Assembly (NCBI RefSeq): GCF_009811555.1
Contig: NZ_BLIN01000005.1
Location: 186,001-250,000 of the forward strand
DNA from: Streptomyces caniferus
GTDB taxonomy: Bacteria > Actinomycetota > Actinomycetes > Streptomycetales > Streptomycetaceae
Direction: 5' to 3'
DNA: 64,000 nucleotides
In this document: one piece after another, positions 58,007 through 64,000 of the stretch
How positions within the stretch are numbered: position 1 is the stretch's first letter
Layout: each line of letters begins with the position of its first letter
The notes under the pieces: model-generated
Told to the model about the DNA's origin: nothing
What the model saw: the letters and a program-made list of their open reading frames with translations, nothing else
The model's database searches: none
Made by a program: the position numbers and the translations under genes

Positions 58007-59011
58007 TTACTTGGTGCCGACGACCAGAGATACGGATGAGGGCAGTGCGATGCGCTCGACGGTCTTCAGGCCCGCCCCGGTGAGCCATCCGGAGATCTCC
58101 GGCAGGCTGTAGGTGCGGTCGCCGGAGCAGGCGTACATCGCGAGCGAGAACGCCGCGTTGTGCTCGTCGAGCTGCTCGCCGCGGACGTCTTCCAGCACCA
58201 CGATCCGGCCGCCGGGCCGCAGCGCCTCGGCGGCCCGCGCGATCAGGTCCCGGTTCTCCTCGTCGGTGTGGTTGTGCACGATCTCGAAGAGGAAGACCAC
58301 GTCGTATCCGGTGCCGAGGTCGCCACTGAGGAAGCTGCCGCGCTGCAGGCCGATCCGGTCGGCCAGCCCCGCCTCGGTGATCGCGGCGCCGGTGTCGGCG
58401 AGCGCCTCGGGCAGGTCGAGGATGGTCGCGGACAGCTCGGGGTGGCGCCGGCACATGGCCATCGAGTGCAGTCCGTGCGAACCTCCCAGGTCCAGGAGGC
58501 GCCGCGCTCCTTCGGGCAGCGGGACGGCGTCGACGATGGCCTCCACGGTCAGCCGCGACTTGACCCGCATGTACGCGGAGAAGTCCCGCCCGGCCTCGGG
58601 GTTGTCGGCCCAGCGCTCCCACAGCGACTGGGCCGGCTTGCCGTCCCGTACGGCCTGCGGCAGTTCCCACATGACATTGGTGAGTTCGTACGCCCACAGC
58701 AGCGCGGGGGTGAAGTCGTATTCGGCGTTCTTGCCCAGCCAGCGTTCGGCGAGCGGACCGTTGCGGTAGCGCCCGTCCTCCAGGGTGAGCCAGCCCAGCA
58801 CCGCGGCGACGTCGGCCACCGCGCGGGTGCCGTCGGTGCCGGCCCCGATCGCCGTGGCCAGCTCGTCGAGGGTCTTGGGGCCGTCCTGCTCCAGGGTGGC
58901 GAAGATGCCGAGCTTGGCGGCGGAGGTGAGGGCCGCGTAGCGGATGGTGGAACCGATCACCTCGTCGATCGGGTTGCCCGCCAGCTCGGCGTCGGTGGTG
59001 GTCTTGAACAT
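58007..59011 (-). CDS. plant-type O-methyltransferase (Methyltransf_2 / AcnO family)
   Basis: This 334-residue SAM-dependent O-methyltransferase has a N-terminal dimerisation winged helix (IGSTIRYAALTSAAKLGIFATLEQDGPKTLDEL, in part, residues about 19-50) and a catalytic part with LLDLGGSHGLHSMAMCRRHPEL (in part), ATILDLPEAL, RIGLQRGSFLSGDLGTGYDVVFL (in part) and the catalytic-His segment EIVHNHTDEENRDLI. It is the first gene of the operon; GAGGAGA lies nine bases before the ATG at 59011. The gap to the hemolysin-family gene is 29 bases. A longer upstream frame is rejected: it has no ribosome site and unnatural composition. Confidence 0.93.
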   Translation of the reverse strand: MFKTTTDAELAGNPIDEVIGSTIRYAALTSAAKLGIFATLEQDGPKTLDELATAIGAGTDGTRAVADVAAVLGWLTLEDGRYRNGPLAERWLGKNAEYDFTPALLWAYELTNVMWELPQAVRDGKPAQSLWERWADNPEAGRDFSAYMRVKSRLTVEAIVDAVPLPEGARRLLDLGGSHGLHSMAMCRRHPELSATILDLPEALADTGAAITEAGLADRIGLQRGSFLSGDLGTGYDVVFLFEIVHNHTDEENRDLIARAAEALRPGGRIVVLEDVRGEQLDEHNAAFSLAMYACSGDRTYSLPEISGWLTGAGLKTVERIALPSSVSLVVGTK

Positions 59012-60026
59012 GGCTGATCTCCTCGGGATGGCAGGTGACAACGGCTGCGCGGGCGGCACGCGGCCGGGGCATGCCGTGCCCGCGGGGGCACGGTGAAGGT
59101 GATGGGACTGCCGAACGGGGACGAGCTTCAGCCGGCCGGGACCGGGGAGCGGATACGCACGAGGGCGATGCGGCTCCGGCCGCGCCACGAGGGCGAGGGA
59201 GGTGCTCCACGCCGTGACGGCCGTGGTGCGACACCCGAGGGGCGGGCCCACCGGGTCGTGTGCGGTTTCGTGTTCCGGTTCGCGTACCGGTGTGCCTTCC
59301 GGCCGCGACGCCCGGTGTCCGCGCCCCGGCCCGTGACGGCGTCGGCGGAACCGGCCGCCCGGGCCTCGCGGTTCACGGGGCGCCGGGCCACGCGCCCCCG
59401 CCGGCTTCGTGGAGAGGAGGCCGGTGCGGAGCCGGACGACGGTGTTCTCACGTCCTCGGCCGGTGGGGCGGTCAAGAAGGAACGGTTCGGTGGCGAGCCG
59501 GGTGGTCAGGTGTGACGGAGCAGTGCGGCGGGCCCTCACGGCCGCGCGGAATGCGCCGGATGCGGCCGGCCCCGGACGGGGAGTGCCCGGCGGGGCCCCT
59601 GAGACGACATCGGGATCCGCCGAGGGATCCACGACCGCCGCTCCGGCCGGAGTCGAGCGGCTGACGCCATAGTAGATTCCACTCGCCGGACCGGTCGCCG
59701 GGGAGTCGCCGTCGGTGCAGGCGAGCCGGGTGCGGGCCCGGGGGGCTCGACCCCGAGGATCCCGCAGCAGCAGGCGTTGCCACGAACGGAGTTGCGCGCA
59801 CCGCCGACACCGACGGCCGCAGCGGGGCCGGACGCGACGCCCCCGCTGGTGCGGCGCGAGCCGCGGGGCCGGGTGCGTCAGCCGCCCCGCCACGGGCGTG
59901 ACGGCGGAGCACTTCGCCGCGGGCCACTTCGGACCGCGCGTCCGCGGCCGGCGCCACGTGACATCGACGGCTGTTCATCGGGTCCCCCTCCCCGGTCGCA
60001 GCTGCCTCGCTACAAGCTGACGAAGG
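59012..60026. other. 1.0-kb region without a supported gene
   Basis: It lies between the seven-gene operon and the flavodoxin-like gene, both on the minus strand. It holds a hairpin CGTGCCC/GGGCACG at 59075-59092 near the operon start and a small AT-rich patch at 59668-59680 (TACTAT on the minus strand, a possible -10). Open frames in it have Arg/Pro/Gly-rich products without ribosome sites. It may contain the operon promoter and a long leader, or decayed sequence. Confidence 0.5.
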
Positions 60027-60638
60027 TCAGGCGGAGACCTCGTCGAACCCGACGGCCGCGCGGCCGGCCCGGTGCACATGGGCGGTCTCGGCGATCCGTC
60101 GGCCCAGCGCCTCCGCGGTCCGCAGGTCGCTGGCGCAAGGGGTGACATCGGGCCCCTCGTCGTTGTTCGACTGGGACATGGCGCCCAGCCAGCTGCCGAG
60201 CCGGTTGATGTCCTCGGGGCTCCCGGAGGAGGTGTTCCAGCCTCCGTACTCGGCGAGACCGACCCAGATCATGCCGTGCTGGGCGGCGAACAGCGCGATG
60301 TCGATCAGCGCGTTGAGCTTGTCCCCCGCCATGTTGCCGCTGTTGGTGAACCCGCCCGCGATCTTGTTCTTCCAGCGCATGTTGTCGCCCCAGACCTGGC
60401 TGGTGGCCTCGACGAACGCGCGGAACACGGCGCTGCTGCCGCCCATGTAGGTCGGCGTGCCGAAGATCAGGGCGTCGGACTCCTGCAGCACCTCCCACAG
60501 TTCGTCGTTCAGCTCGGCGAGGGAGACCAGGCGCACCTGAGTGTCGGGAACCTTCTCCGCGCCGGCCGCGACGGCCGCCGCCTGCTTTGCGGTGTGGCCG
60601 TATCCACTGTGGTACGCCACCGCAACCTTGATCTGCAT
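60027..60638 (-). CDS. flavodoxin-like NAD(P)H:quinone reductase (WrbA-like)
   Basis: This 203-residue flavoprotein has a flavodoxin fold with the FMN phosphate loop KVAVAYHSGYGHTAKQA (residues about 4-20), SDALIFGTPTYMGGSSAVFR, KIAGGFTNSGNMAGDK and WVGLAEYGG. Such proteins reduce quinones by two electrons or supply reduced flavin. The ATG at 60638 follows GGGGGAGAAG; a longer frame to 60680 runs through the promoter repeats. It lies upstream of the biosynthesis-like operon on the same strand but 1 kb away. Three AGCTTT-type half-sites cover its promoter, like those near the MarR gene, so coregulation is plausible. Confidence 0.9.
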   Translation of the reverse strand: MQIKVAVAYHSGYGHTAKQAAAVAAGAEKVPDTQVRLVSLAELNDELWEVLQESDALIFGTPTYMGGSSAVFRAFVEATSQVWGDNMRWKNKIAGGFTNSGNMAGDKLNALIDIALFAAQHGMIWVGLAEYGGWNTSSGSPEDINRLGSWLGAMSQSNNDEGPDVTPCASDLRTAEALGRRIAETAHVHRAGRAAVGFDEVSA

Positions 60639-60671
60639 GCTTCTCCCCCACCCGGGACCAATACGATGTTT

Positions 60672-60703
60672 AGCTTTCACTAAAGCTGTCCAGAAAGCTT
60701 TAG
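60672..60703. promoter_or_regulatory. triple AGCTTT/AAAGCT repeat at the flavodoxin-like gene promoter
   Basis: AGCTTT-cact-AAAGCT (60672-60687) overlaps a second inverted repeat CTAAAGCT (60680-60687) with AGCTTTAG (60696-60703). The three half-sites cover the likely promoter, 34 bases upstream of the gene start. The core matches the repeats at 51641-51676. Confidence 0.65.
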
Positions 60704-61051
60704 GTGCTGGTTACGCTATCCATGCCCGCGCTCTCAAGGCAAGCACCTCCGGACAACACCCTGAAAAGAACAGGTAAACCGGCAGGTCGGAATAGTTCAC
60801 CCGGCCACCTCCACTTCTTCGGCCGAGCGAGCCGGACGCCCCGTCATCAGGACCGCCGTGACCGCGACTTCGCCCCAGGCGGCGAAAACGGACGTCGTGA
60901 CACACTTCGCGATCAGGCGCACGGGGCTCGTCGATGAATACGACGGTTCGTCAAATAGATTTTGAGTCACGCCAGTTCATGCCCTCAAGACGGTCGGTGA
61001 GACGTGCGGCCCCGCGAGAGCGAAGACGGCAGCCCCCTCCCCACACTTCAA
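60704..61051. other. 348-base region between repeats and Crp-like site
   Basis: Partly AT-rich (for example TTCGTCAAATAGATTTTGAGTC around 60950, quoted in part). It holds no gene I can support. TTGAGTC could be a -35 for the small secreted protein gene but no matching -10 was seen. Confidence 0.4.
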
Positions 61052-61067
61052 TGTGACTCAGGTCACA
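61052..61067. promoter_or_regulatory. Crp-type binding site
   Basis: TGTGA-CTCAGG-TCACA is an exact match to the Crp/FNR-family consensus (TGTGA N6 TCACA), with the symmetry GTGAC-TCAG-GTCAC. It lies 90 bases upstream of the small secreted-protein start, where it could activate or repress. Confidence 0.65.
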
Positions 61068-61156
61068 TAAGTGCGTGTCATACGGCGAAGCGGCCTTATC
61101 CGTATGCAGAGTGACGGGCCCACAAGGGGCCCGCCGCTACGGGGAAAGGACATCAC

Positions 61157-61453
61157 GTGCGTAACAGGCGAATTCTCACCACTGCGCTCGCGGCCGCCGC
61201 ACTCACGGTCATCGGCCTCGGAGGCGCCGCCCAGGCCCACGCCACCACCGGAGCCGAGGCCGCACCGGCCGCCTTCCACGCCCAGGCCAAGCCGATGGAC
61301 GGCCCGCCCGGAACCGTGTGGACCGGCAAGAAGTTCTGGACGCTCGGCGGCTGCCAGGCCGCGGGCACCGACCTGGTCAGCAGCGGCAAGTGGGCCGACC
61401 CCTTCTGCGACGGCGGAGGTCTCCAGTGGGACCTGTGGGCCCGACCCCTCTAA
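61157..61453 (+). CDS. small secreted protein (98 aa)
   Basis: This short exported protein has a standard signal peptide (MRNRRILTTALAAAALTVIG, then AAQAHA cleavage), leaving about 70 residues. The mature chain is MDGPPGTVWTGKKFWTLGG, CQAAGTDLVSSGKWADPFC, DGGGLQWDLW: aromatic-rich with two Cys that may form one disulfide. I do not recognise a named family, though similar small secreted proteins occur in streptomycetes. The GTG at 61157 has GGGAAAGGA upstream. A Crp-type site lies 90 bases before it, suggesting regulation linked to germination or development. Confidence 0.82.
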   Translation: MRNRRILTTALAAAALTVIGLGGAAQAHATTGAEAAPAAFHAQAKPMDGPPGTVWTGKKFWTLGGCQAAGTDLVSSGKWADPFCDGGGLQWDLWARPL

Positions 61454-61550
61454 ACCGTCCGCCGCTTCCGGCAACTGACGGGTAGTCGCAGGCAGCAAGC
61501 CCGAACCGGGCGGTCCGTTCCCACGCCGATTCTCGGCGAGGGGGTGGGAC

Positions 61551-61707
61551 GGCCGCCCGGTCGGTCACCGTGGGGAGACGGCCGGTCGGTCACGGGGGGC
61601 CGTCCGGTCGGCACTCACGGGGGGGCGGGAGGCCGGTCGGTCGCGGGGGAACGGCCGACTGGCCCGGGGGGACGGCCGCCCGGTCGGTCAGGGTGACGGC
61701 GGGGCGG
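61551..61707. repeat. degenerate tandem repeats, about 21-30 bases each, six copies
   Basis: The unit is close to GGCCGGTCGGTCACGGGGGG and recurs about six times with changes (for example GGCCGCCCGGTCGGTCACC and GGCCGGTCGGTCGCGGGGG). It fills most of the 284-base gap between the small secreted protein and the GlxA gene end. It is non-coding by composition. Confidence 0.6.
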
Positions 61708-61737
61708 CCGGGGGGCAGGACGGCAGGGAGCGTACGG

Positions 61738-62703
61738 TCACACGTCCGGGCCGCGGAAGGTCCCCACCGTCCTGCCCGTGAGCCGGCGCAGCAGGACGCG
61801 GAGGGTGTTGGCATGTTCGTAGCCCACCTTGCGGGCGATGGACTCCAAGGACAGTTCGGTGGTCCGCAGCAGATGTGACGCCTGCTCCACCCGGACGTCC
61901 TGCACAAAGCGCACCGGGGAGGTGCCCAGGGTCCGTTGCACCGTGCGCTGCAGGGTGCGCTCGCTGACGCCCAGCGCGTGGGCGGCCTCGCTGATGCTGA
62001 TCGGCTGGTCGAGACGGGCGCGGACCCAGCGTTCGAAGGCCGATACCAGGGGGTCGCTCTGGGCGAGGGCGCTGGGGATGGTGTACGCCGACTGGGAGGG
62101 GCGCTCGTCGACCACCAGATAGCGGGCCACCAGATCCGCCAGCGCGGGGCTGCTCATCCGGACGACGGCGAGCGCCAGGTCGACATGACCGAAGGCGGCA
62201 CCGGCCGTGGTGACCCCGTCCGAGGTGATCACCATGCGGGTCTGGTCGACCTCCACCGCGGGGTAGCGGGTGCGGAAGACCGGTGCCAGCCACCAACTCG
62301 TGGTCGCCCGCCGCCCGTCCAGCACGCCGGACTCCGCCAGCAGAAACGTGCCGGTACAGGCCGAGGCAACGGGGGTGTGGTTCTCCCGTGTGGTCGCCAG
62401 CAGCCGTCGCATCGGGGCGGACGCGGTGCCCGAGACATGTTCGACGAGGGAGTCGGGGCGCCGCTCGGCGAGTGCCGGCACCAGCAGCAGATCCGCCTCC
62501 GCCGCCGCGCTCACCGGAACGGTGCTCACGAGGTGTCCCGCCCCCGTGCGCACCCGGCGGCGGAACCCGATCGTGGTGACCTGCCAGGCGGGCGGCGGCT
62601 CCGGCAGTTCCTCGCGCATCGCGTTGGCACCGTCGAGCACGTCGAGGATCGCCGCGAGCCCGGAGTCGAAGACGCCGTCGTAGGCCAGCACTGCCACATC
62701 CAT
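61738..62703 (-). CDS. GlxA family regulator (DJ-1/PfpI domain plus AraC-type HTH)
   Basis: This 321-residue regulator has an N-terminal DJ-1/PfpI-like domain (MDVAVLAYDGVFDSGLAAIL start; VASACTGTFLLAESGVLDGR with the nucleophile-elbow Cys, about residues 120-139) and a C-terminal AraC double helix-turn-helix (ISISEAAHALGVSERTLQR and LSLESIARKVGYEHANTLR, residues about 235-310). The start at 62703 is chosen because TAGCGT lies 8 bases upstream and there is no ribosome site (leaderless); an in-frame ATG at 62748 is the alternative. It is divergent from an ABM-domain gene, and a GTCGT-TT-ACGAC palindrome (62725-62736) lies in its promoter. Confidence 0.92.
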   Translation of the reverse strand: MDVAVLAYDGVFDSGLAAILDVLDGANAMREELPEPPPAWQVTTIGFRRRVRTGAGHLVSTVPVSAAAEADLLLVPALAERRPDSLVEHVSGTASAPMRRLLATTRENHTPVASACTGTFLLAESGVLDGRRATTSWWLAPVFRTRYPAVEVDQTRMVITSDGVTTAGAAFGHVDLALAVVRMSSPALADLVARYLVVDERPSQSAYTIPSALAQSDPLVSAFERWVRARLDQPISISEAAHALGVSERTLQRTVQRTLGTSPVRFVQDVRVEQASHLLRTTELSLESIARKVGYEHANTLRVLLRRLTGRTVGTFRGPDV

Positions 62704-62724
62704 GTCGGAAACGCTATCAGGAGC

Positions 62725-62736
62725 GTCGTTTACGAC
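62725..62736. promoter_or_regulatory. short palindrome in the glxA-type promoter
   Basis: GTCGT-TT-ACGAC lies 22 bases before the proposed start of the GlxA-type gene, over its -35 region, and GTCGTG recurs just after it. A self-regulatory site is possible. Confidence 0.4.
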
Positions 62737-62768
62737 ACTGTCGTGCATACGCCGTCCCACCGTACGTT

Positions 62769-62798
62769 CGGTGTGTGCCCAGCTCAGGGCACACACCG
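62769..62798. promoter_or_regulatory. 12-base-arm inverted repeat upstream of the ABM gene
   Basis: CGGTGTGTGCCC (62769-62780) and GGGCACACACCG (62787-62798) are perfect complements around AGCTCA. It overlaps the probable transcription start (TACGTT at 62763-62768 as -10) and ends 18 bases before the ATG: an operator or a leader hairpin. Confidence 0.6.
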
Positions 62799-62816
62799 AC
62801 ACGAGGAGTCACGCAT

Positions 62817-63113
62817 ATGAAGATCGGTCTGCTGGCACGCATCGAGGCGCAGCCGGAGTACGCCGAGCAGGTCGCGGCACTGCTGGGCGATGCGCTGGAA
62901 CTCGCGCGGCAGGAGGAGCACACCGTCACTTGGTTCGCGTTCCGCGAGGACGCCACCACCTTCGGGGTCTTCGACACCTTCCGCGACGAGGAGGGCCGGA
63001 CCGGCCATCTCCAGGGCCGGATCGCCGCGGCGCTGACAGAAGCGGCGGGGACCATGCTGCGCTCGGCGCCCGACATCCGTCCCGTGGATCTGCTGGCGGT
63101 CAAGCTGCCCTGA
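62817..63113 (+). CDS. antibiotic biosynthesis monooxygenase (ABM) domain protein
   Basis: This 98-residue dimeric alpha/beta-barrel protein has the ABM pattern: MKIGLLARIEAQPEYAEQVAALL, read in part, HTVTWFAFREDATTFGVFDTFRDE (in part) and a C-terminal helix-strand ending VDLLAVKLP. Members include YgiN-type quinol monooxygenases and haem-degrading or signalling proteins. GAGGAG lies eight bases before the ATG at 62817. Divergent from the GlxA-type regulator, with inverted repeats between them, it is the likely regulatory target. Confidence 0.88.
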   Translation: MKIGLLARIEAQPEYAEQVAALLGDALELARQEEHTVTWFAFREDATTFGVFDTFRDEEGRTGHLQGRIAAALTEAAGTMLRSAPDIRPVDLLAVKLP

Positions 63114-63259
63114 GGCGACAGCCGCCCAGGACACCGACCGCAGGAGAACGACACATGACACGGTCCACGGACATCCCGCACGGTGCCCGCGCGCGAGGCG
63201 ATCTCGACCTGCGCGGTCATCGCGCTGCCGGATGTGGTGGACGGCGTGAGGATGAAGGC

Positions 63260-63571
63260 ATGGAACGCACGACGGTCGTCAATCTCAAGGGCCACCGCGA
63301 CGACCCCGAGTACGCCGACGTGGTCTATGTCGGGCGTGCGATGAACCGGGGCGGCTGGCATCTCGCGGCGTCGCCACTGGCCAGTCCGTTCCGTCCGGGC
63401 CGGGACGGGACGCGCGCGGAGATCCTGGCGAAGTACCGCGCGCATCTGCTGGAGCGCCCCGATCTGCTCGCGCTCCTGCCCGAGCTGCGCGGACGCCGGC
63501 TCGGCTGCTGGTGTCTCCCGGAGCCCTGCCACGCGCAGGTGATCGCCGAACTGGCCGACGCGGAGGAGTAA
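63260..63571 (+). CDS. DUF4326 family protein
   Basis: This 103-residue protein reads MERTTVVNLKGHRDDPEYADV, VVYVGRAMNRGGWHLAASPLASPF, a helix ILAKYRAHLLERPDLLALLPEL and the conserved Cys cluster RGRRLGCWCLPEPCHAQVIAELA (in part), which is the DUF4326 pattern; the family occurs in phages and bacteria and is uncharacterised. Cys-Trp-Cys and Cys-His suggest metal binding. The ATG at 63260 starts the conserved sequence. An upstream in-frame ATG at 63155 has a far better ribosome site (AGGAGA) and would add 35 unrelated residues; this is left open. Confidence 0.85.
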   Translation: MERTTVVNLKGHRDDPEYADVVYVGRAMNRGGWHLAASPLASPFRPGRDGTRAEILAKYRAHLLERPDLLALLPELRGRRLGCWCLPEPCHAQVIAELADAEE

Positions 63572-63600
63572 GGAGGTCGGCCGGCGGGTCGGAATCCGAC

Positions 63601-63638
63601 AGGGAGGGGCCGGGCCCGAACGGGCCCGGCCCCTCCCT
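63601..63638. terminator. 18-base-pair hairpin terminator
   Basis: Perfect 18-base arms (63601-63618 and 63621-63638) around AA lie 29 bases after the DUF4326 stop and downstream of the converging partial gene; it can serve both. Confidence 0.8.
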
Positions 63639-63687
63639 CTCCCCCCGGCAATGCGGCTTGAGCAGACCGGGCGGGTGCGCGTCGGGC

Positions 63688-63725
63688 AGACGTTCCGGTC
63701 CCCCCGGCAGGAGACGTTCCGGTCC
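63688..63725. repeat. short direct repeat, 24-base period
   Basis: AGACGTTCCGGTCC occurs at 63688-63701 and again at 63712-63725, in the gap between the terminator and the partial gene at the right edge. Meaning unknown. Confidence 0.6.
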
Positions 63726-63765
63726 GCCCCAGCAGATCCGCCGGATCAGAAGGAACCGGCCCTGG

Positions 63766-64000
63766 TCACATTCCTCGGGGCCCGGCGGCACCGGCGGGAA
63801 TGTGTGCGAGAGCCGCACTCGATATGCGGTACCGGCCGTTCGGCACCTCGCCGACAGTGACGTGAACGGTGAGCGGACCCGCCCATTCGTATCCGCGCTC
63901 GGCGGCGTGCCGGGCCAGCACATCGGTCAGATGCCACCCCACCTGCCCACCGCGTGCGGCCAGTTCATCGTGCACCCCCTTCGCGAGCTCGACGGTGTAG
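63766..64000 (-). CDS. DUF3662/FhaA-like protein, C-terminal part (runs off right edge)
   Basis: The last 77 residues of a gene that begins beyond base 64000 read YTVELAKGVHDELAARGG, QVGWHLTDVLARHAAERGYE, WAGPLTVHVTVGEVPNGRYRI and then a short tail to the TGA at 63768-63766. The pattern resembles the DUF3662 domain found at the N-terminus of FhaA proteins (LVDQL..YA...GY...GPV.V.F..V...G..R). Here the protein ends right after the domain, with no room for an FHA domain, so it may be a stand-alone DUF3662 protein. The true start and full length are not visible. Confidence 0.7.
   Translation of the reverse strand, partial: YTVELAKGVHDELAARGGQVGWHLTDVLARHAAERGYEWAGPLTVHVTVGEVPNGRYRISSAALAHIPAGAAGPRGM

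Noticed and set aside
59012..59893. N-terminal extension of the O-methyltransferase by nearly 300 residues
   Set aside because: Unnatural Arg/Pro composition; the conserved protein and its GAGGAGA site begin at 59011.
59472..59978. Minus-strand open frame of 168 codons in the 1-kb gap
   Set aside because: No ribosome site, Arg/Gly/Pro-rich product, no recognisable segment.
1..64000. tRNA, rRNA, CRISPR arrays, insertion sequences, integrase or prophage genes
   Set aside because: None seen on either strand; direct repeats found are short promoter elements or a degenerate array without spacers.

Overview
The window is high-G+C actinobacterial chromosome, most likely from Streptomyces. This rests on the very high G+C at third codon positions, many GTG starts, starts placed 7-9 bases after a TANNNT -10 box (leaderless style), and gene families typical of the genus: a HelD/HelR-type RNA polymerase helicase, DinB/DUF664, AMIN-like and lamin-tail secreted proteins, an M64 peptidase, GlxA and PucR regulators, and vdcBCD decarboxylase genes. 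I saw no rRNA, tRNA, CRISPR array, insertion sequence or phage module. The content is that of an accessory or arm-proximal region: sugar uptake, secreted proteins, many one-component regulators, and a small biosynthesis-like operon.

Layout. 1-2.0 kb: PadR-controlled FtsX-type ABC exporter (permease cut by the left edge). 2.2-9.2 kb: alpha-glucoside-type uptake and hydrolysis cluster (two binding proteins, a GH13 glucosidase and two permeases, one with an unusual inserted loop domain), ending at an 18-bp-stem terminator. 9.3-15.5 kb: GNAT, SGNH esterase, FAD monooxygenase, HelD/HelR helicase and a secreted AMIN-like protein. 15.6-19.1 kb: polyol locus (DeoR regulator, zinc polyol dehydrogenase, divergent polyol permease). 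19.1-28.6 kb: TPR protein, NCS1 permease with a zinc-knuckle tail, DinB protein, a short Rho paralogue, methyltransferase, MBL hydrolase, and a hydrolase/SRPBCC pair divergent from its TetR regulator over a perfect 20-bp palindrome. 28.8-34.1 kb: secreted aerolysin-like candidate, GH114 lipoprotein, cydAB, small unknown. 34.6-39.3 kb: PucR regulator, alanine racemase and a CycA-like permease, a D/L-alanine-type module with repeated promoter elements. 39.5-43.0 kb: vdcBCD with a divergent AraC regulator. 43-51.6 kb: an ATPase-LuxR one-piece regulator, quinone-oxidoreductase-like MDR enzyme, lamin-tail relic, M64 peptidase, and an ECF sigma factor fused to a zinc finger, a membrane span and an extracellular CAP domain, divergent from a second CAP protein. 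51.6-60.6 kb: lipoprotein hydrolase and divergent MarR regulator, then a tight seven-gene operon (O-methyltransferase, thermostable-hemolysin-family protein, AMP-ligase, 2OG-Fe(II) oxygenase, second methyltransferase, Tat-type SnoaL protein, amidohydrolase), and a flavodoxin-like reductase whose promoter shares AAAGCT elements with the MarR promoter. 61-64 kb: small secreted protein with a consensus Crp site, GlxA regulator divergent from an ABM monooxygenase, DUF4326, and the 3' end of an FHA-associated (DUF3662) gene.

Best candidates for something new: the thermostable-hemolysin/AMP-ligase/oxygenase operon (a possible small non-PKS/NRPS amide or ester pathway), the sigma-CAP fusion with its divergent CAP partner, and the MalF-type permease with a Cna-B-like loop domain. 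All functional calls are from reading translations and motifs; no database search was run.
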